A DNA stretch of 45,048 nt, from the NCBI GenBank assembly GCA_045534095.1, contig JAZSJA010000060.1, positions 1 to 45,048 of the forward strand. The letters run 5' to 3'. Below, piece by piece: positions 33,119-42,073 of the stretch. Source of the stretch: UMGS1279 sp045534095. Lineage in GTDB: Bacteria; Bacillota; Clostridia; Oscillospirales; Acutalibacteraceae. Every line of letters begins with the position of its first letter. The stretch's first letter is position 1. The position numbers and the translations under genes were made by a program. Below the pieces are notes generated by a model. That model was given only the letters and a program-made list of their open reading frames with translations. It made no database searches and was not told where the DNA came from.

Positions 33119-34459
33119 ATGTTTAATATTTTAGATTACGGAGCCGTAAGCGGCGGAAAAATCCTTTGCAGTGAGGCATTTCAAAAGGCGATAGATGCCT
33201 GTAATGAGGCGGGCGGAGGTACCGTTTATGTCCCGGGTGGCAGCTATTTAATGGGTACTGTATTTTTAAAGGATAACGTTCATATTTTTCTTGATGCGGG
33301 AGCCCTGATTTTAGGCAGCACCGATTTAAAAAACGATTTTGCACCCGATGAAAAAATTCCATACCCCGTTTTTCAAGATGCGTCGCACACCTTTTTCCAT
33401 CATAGCCTTTTTGTAGGGGAAAATCTAAAAAATATATCCATTACAGGCTCGGGAAAGGTGGATATGCAAAGTAAGTACGAAAGTGATGATTTTACACCTG
33501 TAAGAGGTATTGGCGTTTGCACTAAAGGCTCTTTCAGAGGGGCTAAAATAGTGGCGTTTAAGGAATGCTCCAATATAATTTTAAAGGATTTTAGCCTTTA
33601 TAATGCTACCGACCTTGCAATTTATCTTGCGGGCTGTGAGGATATTAGGGTAAGCGGGCTGTTGATTGACACTCATATAGATGGAATTAACGTTGACTGT
33701 TGTAAAAACACCGTTATTTCCGACTGCATTATCCGTAGCGGTGATGATGGCATAGTTCCCAAAAGCTCCTATGTTTTGGGCAGAAAACAGCTTACCGAAA
33801 ATTTGGTTGTTACTAACTGCATTGTTTCCAGTGAATGTAATGCGATAAAGCTTGGTACCGAATCAAACGGCGGCTTTAAAAACGTTACCGTAAGCAACTG
33901 CGTTATAACTGATACCCGTTCGGTTGGACTTTCAATTGAGGCTGTTGATGGTGGCGATATTGACGGAGTAACCTTCACAAATATTACAATGAATAACGTT
34001 GGTTGTCCATTTTTTGTAATAATAGGCGATAGAGCAAGAGGGCCCGAGGGTACCGGTATAGGAACCATCAAAAACCTCAGTATCAGTCACGTTATTTACA
34101 CCGGACCCTTTAATGAGCTCCCGAGAAAACGCAGTCCATATTACAGGCATTTGGACTATCTTCCCTTTAATAAACAGGGTGGTATGATTGTAGGACTCCC
34201 CGGACACTATGTTGAGAATATTCGTCTGGAGGATATTTATCTGCAGGTGGATGGTGGTGTAGATACCCCTGTTGAATCCGTCCCCGAGAGACCAAAGGGA
34301 TATCCCGATGCCGATATATTCGGAACCCTTAATTCCTATGGATTTTTCATCAGACACGCTAAAAACGTTAAGGCGGTGGATATTAGAGCCGAGGTTATTA
34401 ACCCCGATGCTAGGCCGGAAATTACCATAGATGACGTTGAGAATTTTGTAAGAGTATAA
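33119..34459 (+). CDS. GH28 family glycoside hydrolase (polygalacturonase-like)
   Basis: A 446-residue right-handed beta-helix enzyme of GH28. It begins with the NILDYGAVSGGK block; the core has HIDGINVDC (Asp188) and SGDDGIVPKSS (Asp209/Asp210), the usual catalytic aspartate positions, then IKLGTESNGGF in the place of the GHG motif. GH28 enzymes hydrolyse galacturonic acid linkages of pectin. No signal peptide is present, so it acts on imported oligogalacturonides or rhamnogalacturonan fragments. It stands alone with its own promoter and terminator. Confidence 0.92.
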   Translation: MFNILDYGAVSGGKILCSEAFQKAIDACNEAGGGTVYVPGGSYLMGTVFLKDNVHIFLDAGALILGSTDLKNDFAPDEKIPYPVFQDASHTFFHHSLFVGENLKNISITGSGKVDMQSKYESDDFTPVRGIGVCTKGSFRGAKIVAFKECSNIILKDFSLYNATDLAIYLAGCEDIRVSGLLIDTHIDGINVDCCKNTVISDCIIRSGDDGIVPKSSYVLGRKQLTENLVVTNCIVSSECNAIKLGTESNGGFKNVTVSNCVITDTRSVGLSIEAVDGGDIDGVTFTNITMNNVGCPFFVIIGDRARGPEGTGIGTIKNLSISHVIYTGPFNELPRKRSPYYRHLDYLPFNKQGGMIVGLPGHYVENIRLEDIYLQVDGGVDTPVESVPERPKGYPDADIFGTLNSYGFFIRHAKNVKAVDIRAEVINPDARPEITIDDVENFVRV

Positions 34460-34461
34460 TT

Positions 34462-34508
34462 AAAAAAAGCATCCGATTTTCGCAGTTCAAAGCAAATCGG
34501 GTGCTTTT
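34462..34508 (+). terminator. Intrinsic terminator after the GH28 gene
   Basis: AAAAAGCATCCGATTT and AAATCGGGTGCTTTT pair almost perfectly, with a short T-run. Confidence 0.8.
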
Positions 34509-34553
34509 AATATAGTTTATTTACAATAATTTATAAAAAATTGCAAAAAACAC

Positions 34554-34582
34554 TTGTAATTCTCTTTAAAATTTGCGATAAT
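34554..34582 (+). promoter_or_regulatory. Promoter of gltX-glnS
   Basis: TTGTAA (34554-34559), 17 bases and GATAAT (34577-34582). The start near 34589 supports the ATG at 34622. Confidence 0.65.
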
Positions 34583-34621
34583 AGTAATATCTATAATTAT
34601 GTTATAAAGGGGTATTATGTA

Positions 34622-36277
34622 ATGACTGATTTCGAGAGAATGGCAGACCTATTGTTGCCTGACATAGATAAAACACCCGATTATTTTGAAAATATGTATC
34701 CTGCACGTAATTTGCCCGAAGGTGCGGCGGTAACACGTATTGCTCCAAGTCCTACAGGCTACTTGCATTTGGGAGTGCTGTTTATGGCACTTACAAATCG
34801 AATCACCGCTGATAGTTCGGGCGGCTTAATGTACATTCGCATTGAGGATACCGATAAAAAGCGTGAGGTAGAGGGTGGCACCGAGGATATTGTAAACGGT
34901 CTTCACAATTTTGGTATAGATTTGGATGAGGGCTTTACATTTGAGGGTCAAAAGGGAAGTTATGGTCCCTATCGTCAAAGCGACCGTGCCGAAATCTATC
35001 AAACATATGTAAAAGAGCTTATTAAACAAGGCCTTGCATACCCTTGCTTTTGTACCGCTGAGGAGTTAGAGGCAGTTCGTAACGAGCAAGAGAAAAATAA
35101 AATCCGCACCGGCTATCACGGTGAGTTTGCAAAGCACAGAAACATAAGCTATGAAGAGGCTAAGGCTTTAATTGATGAGGGTAAGCCTTACGTTGTTCGC
35201 CTTAAATCCGGCGGCAGCGAGGAGAGAAGAATTGTCTTTACCGATGGAATAAAAGGTAAAATTGAAATGCCCGAAAATGATGAGGATTTTGTTCTTTTAA
35301 AATCTGACGGTATTCCTACCTATCATTTTGCCCACGCAGTAGATGACCATTTAATGCATACTACCCACGTTATCCGCGGTGATGAGTGGATTTCATCTAC
35401 TCCAAAGCATTTAGAGTTATTTAAAATTTTAGGCTTTAAGGCTCCTAAATACGCCCACGTTGCCCCCATTATGAAAATGGATGAGGGTGGCAAACGCAAA
35501 ATTTCCAAACGCAAGGACCCCGAAGCCGCAGTCCGTTACTTTATTGAAGAGGGCTTCCCCCCTGAGGCGGTTATTGAATATCTTATGACCATTGCAAGCT
35601 CTGAGTTTGAGCAATGGCGTAAAGCAAACAAAACAGAGGACTATAAGAAGTTCCCGTTTAAGCTTAAAAAGATGAGCCTTTCGGGTGCACTTTTTGACGG
35701 ACAAAAACTTTTGGATGTATCTCGCAATATAATAAGCATTAAATCTGCTGCCGAGGTTTGTGAAAAAATCACCGCTTGGGCAGAGCAGTTTGATAGCGAA
35801 TTTGCCGCTCGTCTTAATAAAGACAAAGAGTTCACAGGCAAGGTTTTTGCAATTGATCGTGACGTTCCAAAGCCTCGTAAGGATTTGGCAAAATGGAGCG
35901 ATGCTAAGGAATTTTCAGCATATTTCTTTGATGAGAGCTTTGTTCCTTGCTACGAGCCACTCCCCGGAAAGATTGATAAAAACACAGCCGCAGAGCTTTT
36001 AAAGGCATATATTCAGGTTTATGACCCCGCTGATGAGCAAAGTGAATGGTTTGAAAAAATCAAAGGAATATGCCCTGCTTTTGGCTTCGCTTCCGATATG
36101 AAGGCTTATAAAGCAGACCCCGATTCCTACAAAGGTAACCCCGGTGAGGTAAGCACCGTAATCCGTATGGCAGTTACGGGCAGAACCAACACCCCCGATC
36201 TTTGCGGTATTATGAAAGCCCTTGGAGATGGTGCTATAAAAAGAATTGAAGCCGCCATTGAATATTACCGGGGATAA
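34622..36277 (+). CDS. gltX: Glutamate--tRNA ligase
   Basis: A 551-residue class I synthetase that charges tRNA-Glu. It has the HIGH-type motif PSPTGYLHLG and the KMSKS-type motif KRKISKRKDP, together with RIEDTD and HVIRGDEWISSTPKHLELF. It is longer than standard bacterial GltX (about 470-490), with an N-terminal extension of about 40 residues before the Rossmann fold. AAAGGGG precedes the ATG at 34622 by 9 bases. glnS follows 59 bases downstream. Confidence 0.94.
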   Translation: MTDFERMADLLLPDIDKTPDYFENMYPARNLPEGAAVTRIAPSPTGYLHLGVLFMALTNRITADSSGGLMYIRIEDTDKKREVEGGTEDIVNGLHNFGIDLDEGFTFEGQKGSYGPYRQSDRAEIYQTYVKELIKQGLAYPCFCTAEELEAVRNEQEKNKIRTGYHGEFAKHRNISYEEAKALIDEGKPYVVRLKSGGSEERRIVFTDGIKGKIEMPENDEDFVLLKSDGIPTYHFAHAVDDHLMHTTHVIRGDEWISSTPKHLELFKILGFKAPKYAHVAPIMKMDEGGKRKISKRKDPEAAVRYFIEEGFPPEAVIEYLMTIASSEFEQWRKANKTEDYKKFPFKLKKMSLSGALFDGQKLLDVSRNIISIKSAAEVCEKITAWAEQFDSEFAARLNKDKEFTGKVFAIDRDVPKPRKDLAKWSDAKEFSAYFFDESFVPCYEPLPGKIDKNTAAELLKAYIQVYDPADEQSEWFEKIKGICPAFGFASDMKAYKADPDSYKGNPGEVSTVIRMAVTGRTNTPDLCGIMKALGDGAIKRIEAAIEYYRG

Positions 36278-36336
36278 TCTTGGGTTATATTTAGTTTAGT
36301 AAAATCAAAACCGAATACGGTTAAAGGAGCAATAAA

Positions 36337-38034
36337 ATGGAAGAAGTAAACAAAAACAACGTGGAGGAAGAGGCTGCAGAAAAACAAAGCAACTTTATTC
36401 ACGATTTTATTGATGAGGATTTAGAAAAGGGAGTTTATAACAAGGTGCAAACCCGTTTCCCTCCCGAGCCTAACGGTTATCTTCATATAGGTCATGCAAA
36501 GGCCATTTGCATTGACTTTGGTACTGCAGAAAAATATGGCGGTACTTGTAATCTCCGTCTTGACGATACCAACCCCACCAAGGAGGACGTTGAGTACGTT
36601 GATGCCATTATGGAGGATATTAAGTGGCTTGGATTTAATTGGGACAACGTATATTTTGCTTCCGATTATTTTGATTATATTTACGATTGTGCAGTAGAGC
36701 TTATTAGAAAGGGACTTGCCTTTGTATGTGATCTTACTGCCGATGAGATGCGTGAATATCGTGGTACCTTAACCGAGCCCGGTAAGGAAAGTCCTTATCG
36801 TAATCGCTCTATTGAGGAAAACCTCGATTTGTTTAAACGAATGACCGATGGCGAGTTTGAAAACGGTGCCAGAGTTTTAAGAGCAAAAATCGATATGGCA
36901 TCTCCAAACCTTAATATGCGTGACCCCATAATCTACCGCATTATGAAGGTGCCCCATCACAGAACGGGGGATAAATGGTGCGTTTATCCTATGTACGATT
37001 TCGCTCATCCTCTCTCAGATGCTAAAGAGGGTGTAACACACTCACTTTGCTCTTTGGAATTTGAAAACCATCGCCCCCTTTACGATTGGTTCTTAAAGGC
37101 ACTTAATATTGAAATGCCTCCTCGTCAAATTGAGTTTGCAAGAATGAACGTAAATTACACCTTAACCAGTAAGCGTAAGTGCTTAAAATTGGTTCAAGAT
37201 AATTTGGTTAGCGGTTGGGATGACCCACGTATGGCTACTATTTGCGGTATGCGTCGCCGTGGTTATCCTGCTGAAGCAGTTAGAGAGTTTGTTTCGAAAA
37301 TCGGCGTTTCAAAGGCTTATAGTGTTATTGATTTTGCACTTTTTGAGTCTTGCGTAAGAGATTACCTTAACCGTGAGGCAGATAGAGCAATGGCTGTTCT
37401 TCGTCCTTTAAAGGTTATTATTGATAACTATGACGAAAATATGACCGAGGAGCTTGAGGTTGAAATAAATCCCAATAAGCCCGAACTCGGCACCAAAAAG
37501 GTTACCTTCTCTAAGGAAATCTTTATTGAGCAGGATGACTTTATGTTAGATCCTCCAGGTAAATACTTCCGTCTTTGCCCCGCAAAAGAGGTTCGACTTA
37601 AAGGTGCATACTTTATTAAATACGCCTCCTGCGAGCAGGATGAAAATGGTAATATAACTGCAGTTCATTGCACATATGACCCCGCAACTCGCGGTGGCGA
37701 TGCGCCCGATGGACGCAAGGTTAAGGGTACAATTCATTGGGTATCTGCCAAGACTGCTAAAGAGGCTACAGTACGTCTTTATGATAGACTCTTTTTGGTT
37801 GAAAACCCATCAGATGAAGAGGGCGTTTCCTCCTTTGCAGATAATCTTAATCCCAATTCATTGCAGATTGTTGAGGGTGCTTTAATTGAAAGCGACGTTG
37901 CAAACGCCAAGCCCGGTGACGTATTCCAGTTTATGCGTCAAGGTTACTTTGCAATTGACCTCGATTCAACCAAGGATAATATTATCATCAATCGTACAGT
38001 AGCTCTAAAAGATTCTTTTAATGCTAAAAAATAA
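36337..38034 (+). CDS. glnS: Glutamine--tRNA ligase
   Basis: A 565-residue synthetase with the GlnRS hallmark RFPPEPNGYLHIGHAKA, the LRLDDTNP block, NRSIEENLDLF, and the TLTSKRKCLKL (KMSKS-equivalent) motif. The C-terminal anticodon-binding beta barrels (about 340-565) match the bacterial GlnRS layout. Most Firmicutes lack GlnRS and make Gln-tRNA via GatCAB, so its presence next to gltX is notable. AAAGGAG precedes the ATG. Confidence 0.95.
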   Translation: MEEVNKNNVEEEAAEKQSNFIHDFIDEDLEKGVYNKVQTRFPPEPNGYLHIGHAKAICIDFGTAEKYGGTCNLRLDDTNPTKEDVEYVDAIMEDIKWLGFNWDNVYFASDYFDYIYDCAVELIRKGLAFVCDLTADEMREYRGTLTEPGKESPYRNRSIEENLDLFKRMTDGEFENGARVLRAKIDMASPNLNMRDPIIYRIMKVPHHRTGDKWCVYPMYDFAHPLSDAKEGVTHSLCSLEFENHRPLYDWFLKALNIEMPPRQIEFARMNVNYTLTSKRKCLKLVQDNLVSGWDDPRMATICGMRRRGYPAEAVREFVSKIGVSKAYSVIDFALFESCVRDYLNREADRAMAVLRPLKVIIDNYDENMTEELEVEINPNKPELGTKKVTFSKEIFIEQDDFMLDPPGKYFRLCPAKEVRLKGAYFIKYASCEQDENGNITAVHCTYDPATRGGDAPDGRKVKGTIHWVSAKTAKEATVRLYDRLFLVENPSDEEGVSSFADNLNPNSLQIVEGALIESDVANAKPGDVFQFMRQGYFAIDLDSTKDNIIINRTVALKDSFNAKK

Positions 38035-38060
38035 TTAAAATAAAAAAGGAGAGTTGTTTT

Positions 38061-38813
38061 TTGAAGGTTTTAGATATTTTTAATTTAATAAATGGTATGG
38101 CACCTATAGAAACAGCTCTTTCCTTTGATAACGTAGGTATTTTGGTGGGTGACCCTGAGGCCGAGGTTAAAAAAACAGTTGTTGCACTCGACTGCACTCC
38201 CGCTGTGGTTAGAAAGGCTTTGGATGAAAGGGCCGAGCTTATAATAACCCACCATCCCGTTATCTTTGAGCCTCTTAAATCGGTGGTCAAAAGTGAGGGC
38301 AATGTGGTTTATGATTGCCTTGTAAATGGAATTGCCGTAATTTCTATGCATACCAACTTAGACGTTGCCAAGGGCGGTGTCAATGATTGTCTTGCAAGGG
38401 CTCTTGAACTTTGCGATATTCAGTCGGTTGTGGATGACGAGGGATTTTCTTTTAGAAAAGGTACCCTTAAAACCGAAATGACTGCCGACGAGCTTGCAAA
38501 CTACATCAAAGAAAAATTAGGCGGTACCGTAAGGTACACCACCTGTAAAAATAGTATTAAAACTGTTTGCGTTTGTGGTGGTTCGGGTGGTAGTGAACTG
38601 ACCCTCGCCATGGAATGTGCAGATGCATTTGTTACGGCTGATGTTAAACACAATCTTTTTATTGAAGCAAGTGCAAAGGATTTTCCACTTTTTGATGCGG
38701 GACATTTTCATACCGAAAATGTTGTGGTAGATCCTCTTGCAAAAAAATTAAGCAAAAAAATCGAAAAACTTGAATTCATTGCTTTTAGTGGCAATGAAAT
38801 AAAAACCTTATAA
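38061..38813 (+). CDS. Nif3-like dinuclear metal-centre protein
   Basis: A 250-residue Nif3/YqfO/YbgI-family protein. Metal-binding blocks are LIITHHPVIF, SMHTNLDVAKGGVND and FDAGHFHTE. It lacks the PII-like insertion found in longer members. Proposed roles vary (GTP cyclohydrolase I type 2 annotation is doubtful). A TTG start follows AAAGGAGAG. Confidence 0.92.
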   Translation: MKVLDIFNLINGMAPIETALSFDNVGILVGDPEAEVKKTVVALDCTPAVVRKALDERAELIITHHPVIFEPLKSVVKSEGNVVYDCLVNGIAVISMHTNLDVAKGGVNDCLARALELCDIQSVVDDEGFSFRKGTLKTEMTADELANYIKEKLGGTVRYTTCKNSIKTVCVCGGSGGSELTLAMECADAFVTADVKHNLFIEASAKDFPLFDAGHFHTENVVVDPLAKKLSKKIEKLEFIAFSGNEIKTL

Positions 38814-38836
38814 TATTTTGGAAAGATGGTGCTGAA

Positions 38837-39442
38837 GTGGCTAGAGAAAAGAAAAAAAGAAAAGGTCTTGTTATAACTTTAAGCGTTTTAATAACGGTAG
38901 TTTTGCTTCTTTTAGGTGCTCTTTTGTTTGTAGAGCTTTCCATAAAGGATCTTGAATCTACAATAAAAGAAGAACAGGTTGACGTTGAAGAGGCTTTTGA
39001 TGCCAGAAGTGTTGAAACAAAGGATTTCATTAAAATATTAAACGATAAAATGAAGGAAATTCCTGAAAAACTTACTAAGCTTGAAAGCGCTATAGCCAAG
39101 CTTGAAAAAGCAGAAGAAACACTTGAAAAGGCTAGCGGTGTTAAGGCTATGTCAGAGGCAAGTGTAAAGGTAGATTTAGCCATAAACAATATTATTGATA
39201 CAATAAATAATGAATACGATTTTCTTAAAATTGCACTCTCAGAAACGGGCATTGCTGAAGAGATTGATACTGCAAGACACCGCATTGTTATTAGTATAAC
39301 TAATTATAATAAGGTGGTAGATGAATATAATTCTGTTATTCAAAATTTCCCCGGTGATTTTATTGCCAATATCTTTGGCCATGAAGACAAAGATACTTTC
39401 CAAAGTTATGAGTATGAAGATTTCGTAGATTTGATTAGTTGA
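38837..39442 (+). CDS. LemA-like membrane-anchored coiled-coil protein
   Basis: A 201-residue protein with a basic N-terminus, one membrane helix (about 10-33) and long helices. The C-terminal RHRIVISITNYNKVV...VIQNFPGDFIANIFG block resembles the C-terminus of LemA proteins (RYNxAVxxYN..., FPxNxIAxxFG). The DLIPNLV block of typical LemA is not conserved, so this is a divergent member. The function of LemA proteins is not well defined. A GTG start is used. It is cotranscribed with the FNT-like gene 8 bases downstream. Confidence 0.6.
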   Translation: MAREKKKRKGLVITLSVLITVVLLLLGALLFVELSIKDLESTIKEEQVDVEEAFDARSVETKDFIKILNDKMKEIPEKLTKLESAIAKLEKAEETLEKASGVKAMSEASVKVDLAINNIIDTINNEYDFLKIALSETGIAEEIDTARHRIVISITNYNKVVDEYNSVIQNFPGDFIANIFGHEDKDTFQSYEYEDFVDLIS

Positions 39443-39450
39443 GGTAGGTT

Positions 39451-40203
39451 ATGGAAAATAAAAAAACAAATAACGTAGCTAAAAAAAGGATGGTTTATCG
39501 TTCAAATAAAACCTCAAAAAACAATTTAAAGGATTTTTTTAATAAACGTTTAATGTGGAATTCTTTAAATTCTTTTATAAGCGGTCTTCTTGGTGGCATA
39601 GCCTTTGCCATTGGAACCATTGCTTTTTTAAGCGTAAAAAATAAAAACGTAGGTTCTGCAATTTTTACACTCGGTATGATTGTGATTTTTGCTTATGGTT
39701 TTGGATTTTATACCTTTAAAATAGGCTATGCGATTAAAACACCAAAAGAACAGAATTTTATGCTGGTACCAATTTGGCTTGGTAACTTTATCGGAGCCTA
39801 CTTGATTGGTCGGGCAATGAGACTTACTCGTGTAAATATGTCTAAAATGCTCATCACAAGGGCTGATCAGCTTTGCGATCAAAAGCTCGTGGATTCCGTT
39901 TTAGGTGTTCTCATACTTTCGGTTTTTTGTGGTCTTTTAATGTTTATTGCCGCTGACAATTACAAAAACGCTAAAAATGCTGCCCAAAAATATATTATCC
40001 TATTTTTAGTTGCAATGGTATTTTTGCTTAGTGGGTTTGAGCATTTTGTTTCAAATACCTTTTTGTTCGCAGTAGCGGGAAATCTAACCATAAAATCAAT
40101 TTGGTATTTGCTTATTATGACGGTCGGTAATACCATTGGTGCGTTAATTATACCTCTTTCCCATTCCTTGGTTAAATTCGTGCAAGGAAAGGCAAGAGAG
40201 TAA
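39451..40203 (+). CDS. Formate/nitrite transporter (FNT) family channel
   Basis: A 250-residue membrane protein with about six membrane helices. FNT-like blocks are SGLLGGIAFAIGTIAF, LVPIWLGNFIGAYLIG, LILSVFCGLLMFIAADNYK and LSGFEHFVSNTFLFAVA, the last containing the central His of the family; the final helix has GNTIGALIIP. FNT channels pass formate, nitrite or hydrosulfide. A basic N-terminal extension of about 40 residues is unusual. GAGGTAGG precedes the ATG. Confidence 0.78.
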   Translation: MENKKTNNVAKKRMVYRSNKTSKNNLKDFFNKRLMWNSLNSFISGLLGGIAFAIGTIAFLSVKNKNVGSAIFTLGMIVIFAYGFGFYTFKIGYAIKTPKEQNFMLVPIWLGNFIGAYLIGRAMRLTRVNMSKMLITRADQLCDQKLVDSVLGVLILSVFCGLLMFIAADNYKNAKNAAQKYIILFLVAMVFLLSGFEHFVSNTFLFAVAGNLTIKSIWYLLIMTVGNTIGALIIPLSHSLVKFVQGKARE

Positions 40204-40252
40204 AAAACTGCAAACGCAGAAAGAATAAATATAATATTTAGGAAGTGTTTAA

Positions 40253-41011
40253 ATGAACAGTCAAGTTAGGGATAAAATTTTAGAACAATTAAGTGGTATT
40301 ATTGAAACCGCCGGCTTTAAAGCTAATGAGGATAATACTCAGTATCAAAATGAAAAGATTGCCTTTAAAATCTCTCATAATGAAGAGAAAAAGCTTTTGC
40401 TTTTAGATATTGCAGAGGTTAATGGTATGGGTGAAGTAGGAGAGTTTTATAACGCTTCCTCTTGGCTTTTTGATAATCCTGAAGAACTTCGCGACGCCGA
40501 GTCGGCAGGTATGGATTTCTTCGATACCATTAAAAATAGAATCGGTATGAAAGGCACACGCATTAACCGTAGTGGCGAAATTGCTATGCCAAGCAAAGAA
40601 AAGCAGGGCAGTTCCTTTAATATAGAGGCATTTTGCGGAAAAATGTTGGCTATTTATCCTCAACTTAAAGATGAATACAAGGATCACGTAACCCAGTACG
40701 GAACCCTGCTTTACGTAGATTTCTTTAAGAGAAATTTGGTACCCATTGTTGAGGAGTTAATAGACGAAAATAATAAAAAGAATTTTAAAAAGTTCTTCCC
40801 CGTTTTAGACGAGCTTTATGTAAACGGTGACCGCAACGTTCAAAACTTAATAGCAGGCGTTGTTCTTTGTGGTGCGGTAAAGGATAATCAAAAACGCTAT
40901 GACGTGACTTTAGAAGCGCTTGAAGAGTATAAATATTTAAAAGCCGCATTTGTAAATATAGTATCTCGTTACAAAAAAGATAAAAAGTTTAGAGAGATGT
41001 TAGCAAACTAA
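40253..41011 (+). CDS. Conserved hypothetical soluble protein
   Basis: I do not recognise this 252-residue cytoplasmic protein. The N-terminal 95 residues show mixed alpha/beta character (ILEQLSGIIETAGFKANED...). The C-terminal part from about 130 is helical, with QYGTLLYVDFFKRNLVPIVEELI and LYVNGDRNVQNLIAGVVLCG, which weakly recalls DUF7674-type proteins. AGGAAG before the ATG supports the start. Confidence 0.65.
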   Translation: MNSQVRDKILEQLSGIIETAGFKANEDNTQYQNEKIAFKISHNEEKKLLLLDIAEVNGMGEVGEFYNASSWLFDNPEELRDAESAGMDFFDTIKNRIGMKGTRINRSGEIAMPSKEKQGSSFNIEAFCGKMLAIYPQLKDEYKDHVTQYGTLLYVDFFKRNLVPIVEELIDENNKKNFKKFFPVLDELYVNGDRNVQNLIAGVVLCGAVKDNQKRYDVTLEALEEYKYLKAAFVNIVSRYKKDKKFREMLAN

Positions 41012-41106
41012 CAAGGCGTTATATAATTTATTTCACCAAAAACAGGTTGTAAAATATAAATAATTCGGTTAAAAGAAACAACAAATAAAAAAAATAAAAA
41101 AAGTTG

Positions 41107-41136
41107 TTGACAGAACGGCATCCAATGAGGTATAAT
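41107..41136 (+). promoter_or_regulatory. Sigma-A promoter of the rpmH operon
   Basis: TTGACA (41107-41112), 18 bases and TATAAT (41131-41136), both consensus hexamers. The leader to rpmH is about 90 bases and contains AGCGGT/ACCGCT arms (41183-41207). Confidence 0.88.
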
Positions 41137-41233
41137 TTAAAATTGACAGGCCGGTATTTATTATTATGTCTTATTCCGGACCAGCGGTTCTGATTACTAA
41201 TACCGCTAAGAAAAAGAAGGAGGGTACACTGTT

Positions 41234-41368
41234 ATGAAAAGAACATATCAACCTAAAAAGTTACATCGCAAAAAAGAGCATGGCTTTATGAAAAGAATGT
41301 CTGATAGAAACGGTCGCAAAGTTCTTGCCCGTCGCCGCGCAAAAGGCAGAAAGCAGCTTTCTTACTAA
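41234..41368 (+). CDS. rpmH: Ribosomal protein L34
   Basis: A 44-residue protein of the large ribosomal subunit. The sequence starts MKRTYQPKK and continues with RKKEHGFMKRM, RNGRKVLARRR and KGRKQLSY, an unmistakable L34. AAGGAGGG lies 8 bases before the ATG. It heads the rpmH-rnpA-yidD-yidC-jag block. Confidence 0.98.
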   Translation: MKRTYQPKKLHRKKEHGFMKRMSDRNGRKVLARRRAKGRKQLSY

Positions 41369-41395
41369 GCCATAAGACTTTCAGCACACGGTTAA

Positions 41396-41440
41396 AAAGG
41401 CCACTTTAAGGGTGAGAGTCCCGAGAGTGGCCTTTCTGTT
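41396..41440 (+). terminator. Attenuator-like hairpin between rpmH and rnpA
   Basis: AAAGGCCACT (41396-41405) pairs perfectly with AGTGGCCTTT (41426-41435), with an inner GGG/CCC pair, followed by CTGTTT. The weak T-tract suggests partial termination, which would let L34 be made in excess of RnpA. Confidence 0.65.
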
Positions 41441-41465
41441 TAGTGCAGAAAGGGAATGATTTTTA

Positions 41466-41828
41466 GTGAAAATTCAAACCTTTAAATTGAATAAAGATTT
41501 TAGACGATTATACGGTCGCGGAAAAAGCCTCGTTTTTCCCGCAGTAGTTGTGTATTACCAAAAAAATCGTTTAAATTACTGTCGTTATGGTATAACCGCA
41601 GGCAAAAAGGTAGGCGGTGCCGTTCAAAGAAATCGTGCCAAACGTGTAATCACTGCAGCCTTTCGCCAGTTATTGCCATATATATCAGGCGGTTATGATT
41701 TCGTTTTTGTTGCCAGAACAAGAACAACAAGAGTTAAAAGTACAGTAGTTTTGGATTCTTTAAAAAAAGCCTTTATAAAAGAAGGAATTATTGCCGAATA
41801 TGAAAAGAATATTGATTCGGATGATTAG
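41466..41828 (+). CDS. rnpA: Ribonuclease P protein component
   Basis: A 120-residue basic protein that assists the RNase P RNA in 5' maturation of tRNA. Signature blocks are KLNKDFRRLYGRGKS, the RNR block AVQRNRAKRVITAAFR, and GGYDFVFVAR. A GTG start follows AAAGGGAATG. The next gene, yidD, overlaps its end. Confidence 0.96.
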   Translation: MKIQTFKLNKDFRRLYGRGKSLVFPAVVVYYQKNRLNYCRYGITAGKKVGGAVQRNRAKRVITAAFRQLLPYISGGYDFVFVARTRTTRVKSTVVLDSLKKAFIKEGIIAEYEKNIDSDD

Positions 41829-42042
41829 ATTTTACCAAAAAAGGGTTTCTCCTACAAAGCCTAATTGTTGTAGGTTCATTCCTACTTGCTCGGCATACGC
41901 TATAGAGGCTATTGAAACCCACGGTGCATTCAAGGGCTTTTTTCTGAGCCTTTGGAGATTTTTAAGATGCAATCCCCTTTGTAAGGGCGGATACGATCCC
42001 GTTCCACCTAAAAAAATATGGAGAAAAAAGCGACCTCGCTAG
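41800..42042 (+). CDS. yidD: Membrane protein insertion efficiency factor YidD
   Basis: An 80-residue YidD with RMIRFYQKRVSPTKPNCCRFIPTCSAYAIEAIETHG and RCNPLCKGGYDPVPP, the family signature with conserved cysteines. It helps YidC-dependent insertion. The ATG at 41800 gives the usual N-terminus; a TTG at 41791 is better placed for the AAGGA site, so the start is not settled. It overlaps rnpA by 29 bases in another frame. Confidence 0.93.
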   Translation: MKRILIRMIRFYQKRVSPTKPNCCRFIPTCSAYAIEAIETHGAFKGFFLSLWRFLRCNPLCKGGYDPVPPKKIWRKKRPR

Positions 42043-42073
42043 GTCGACTTAGTTATATAACGGAGATGAAATT

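Noticed and set aside
41012..41106. Replication origin near rpmH
   Set aside because: No DnaA-box clusters (TTATCCACA-like) or dnaA gene are visible.
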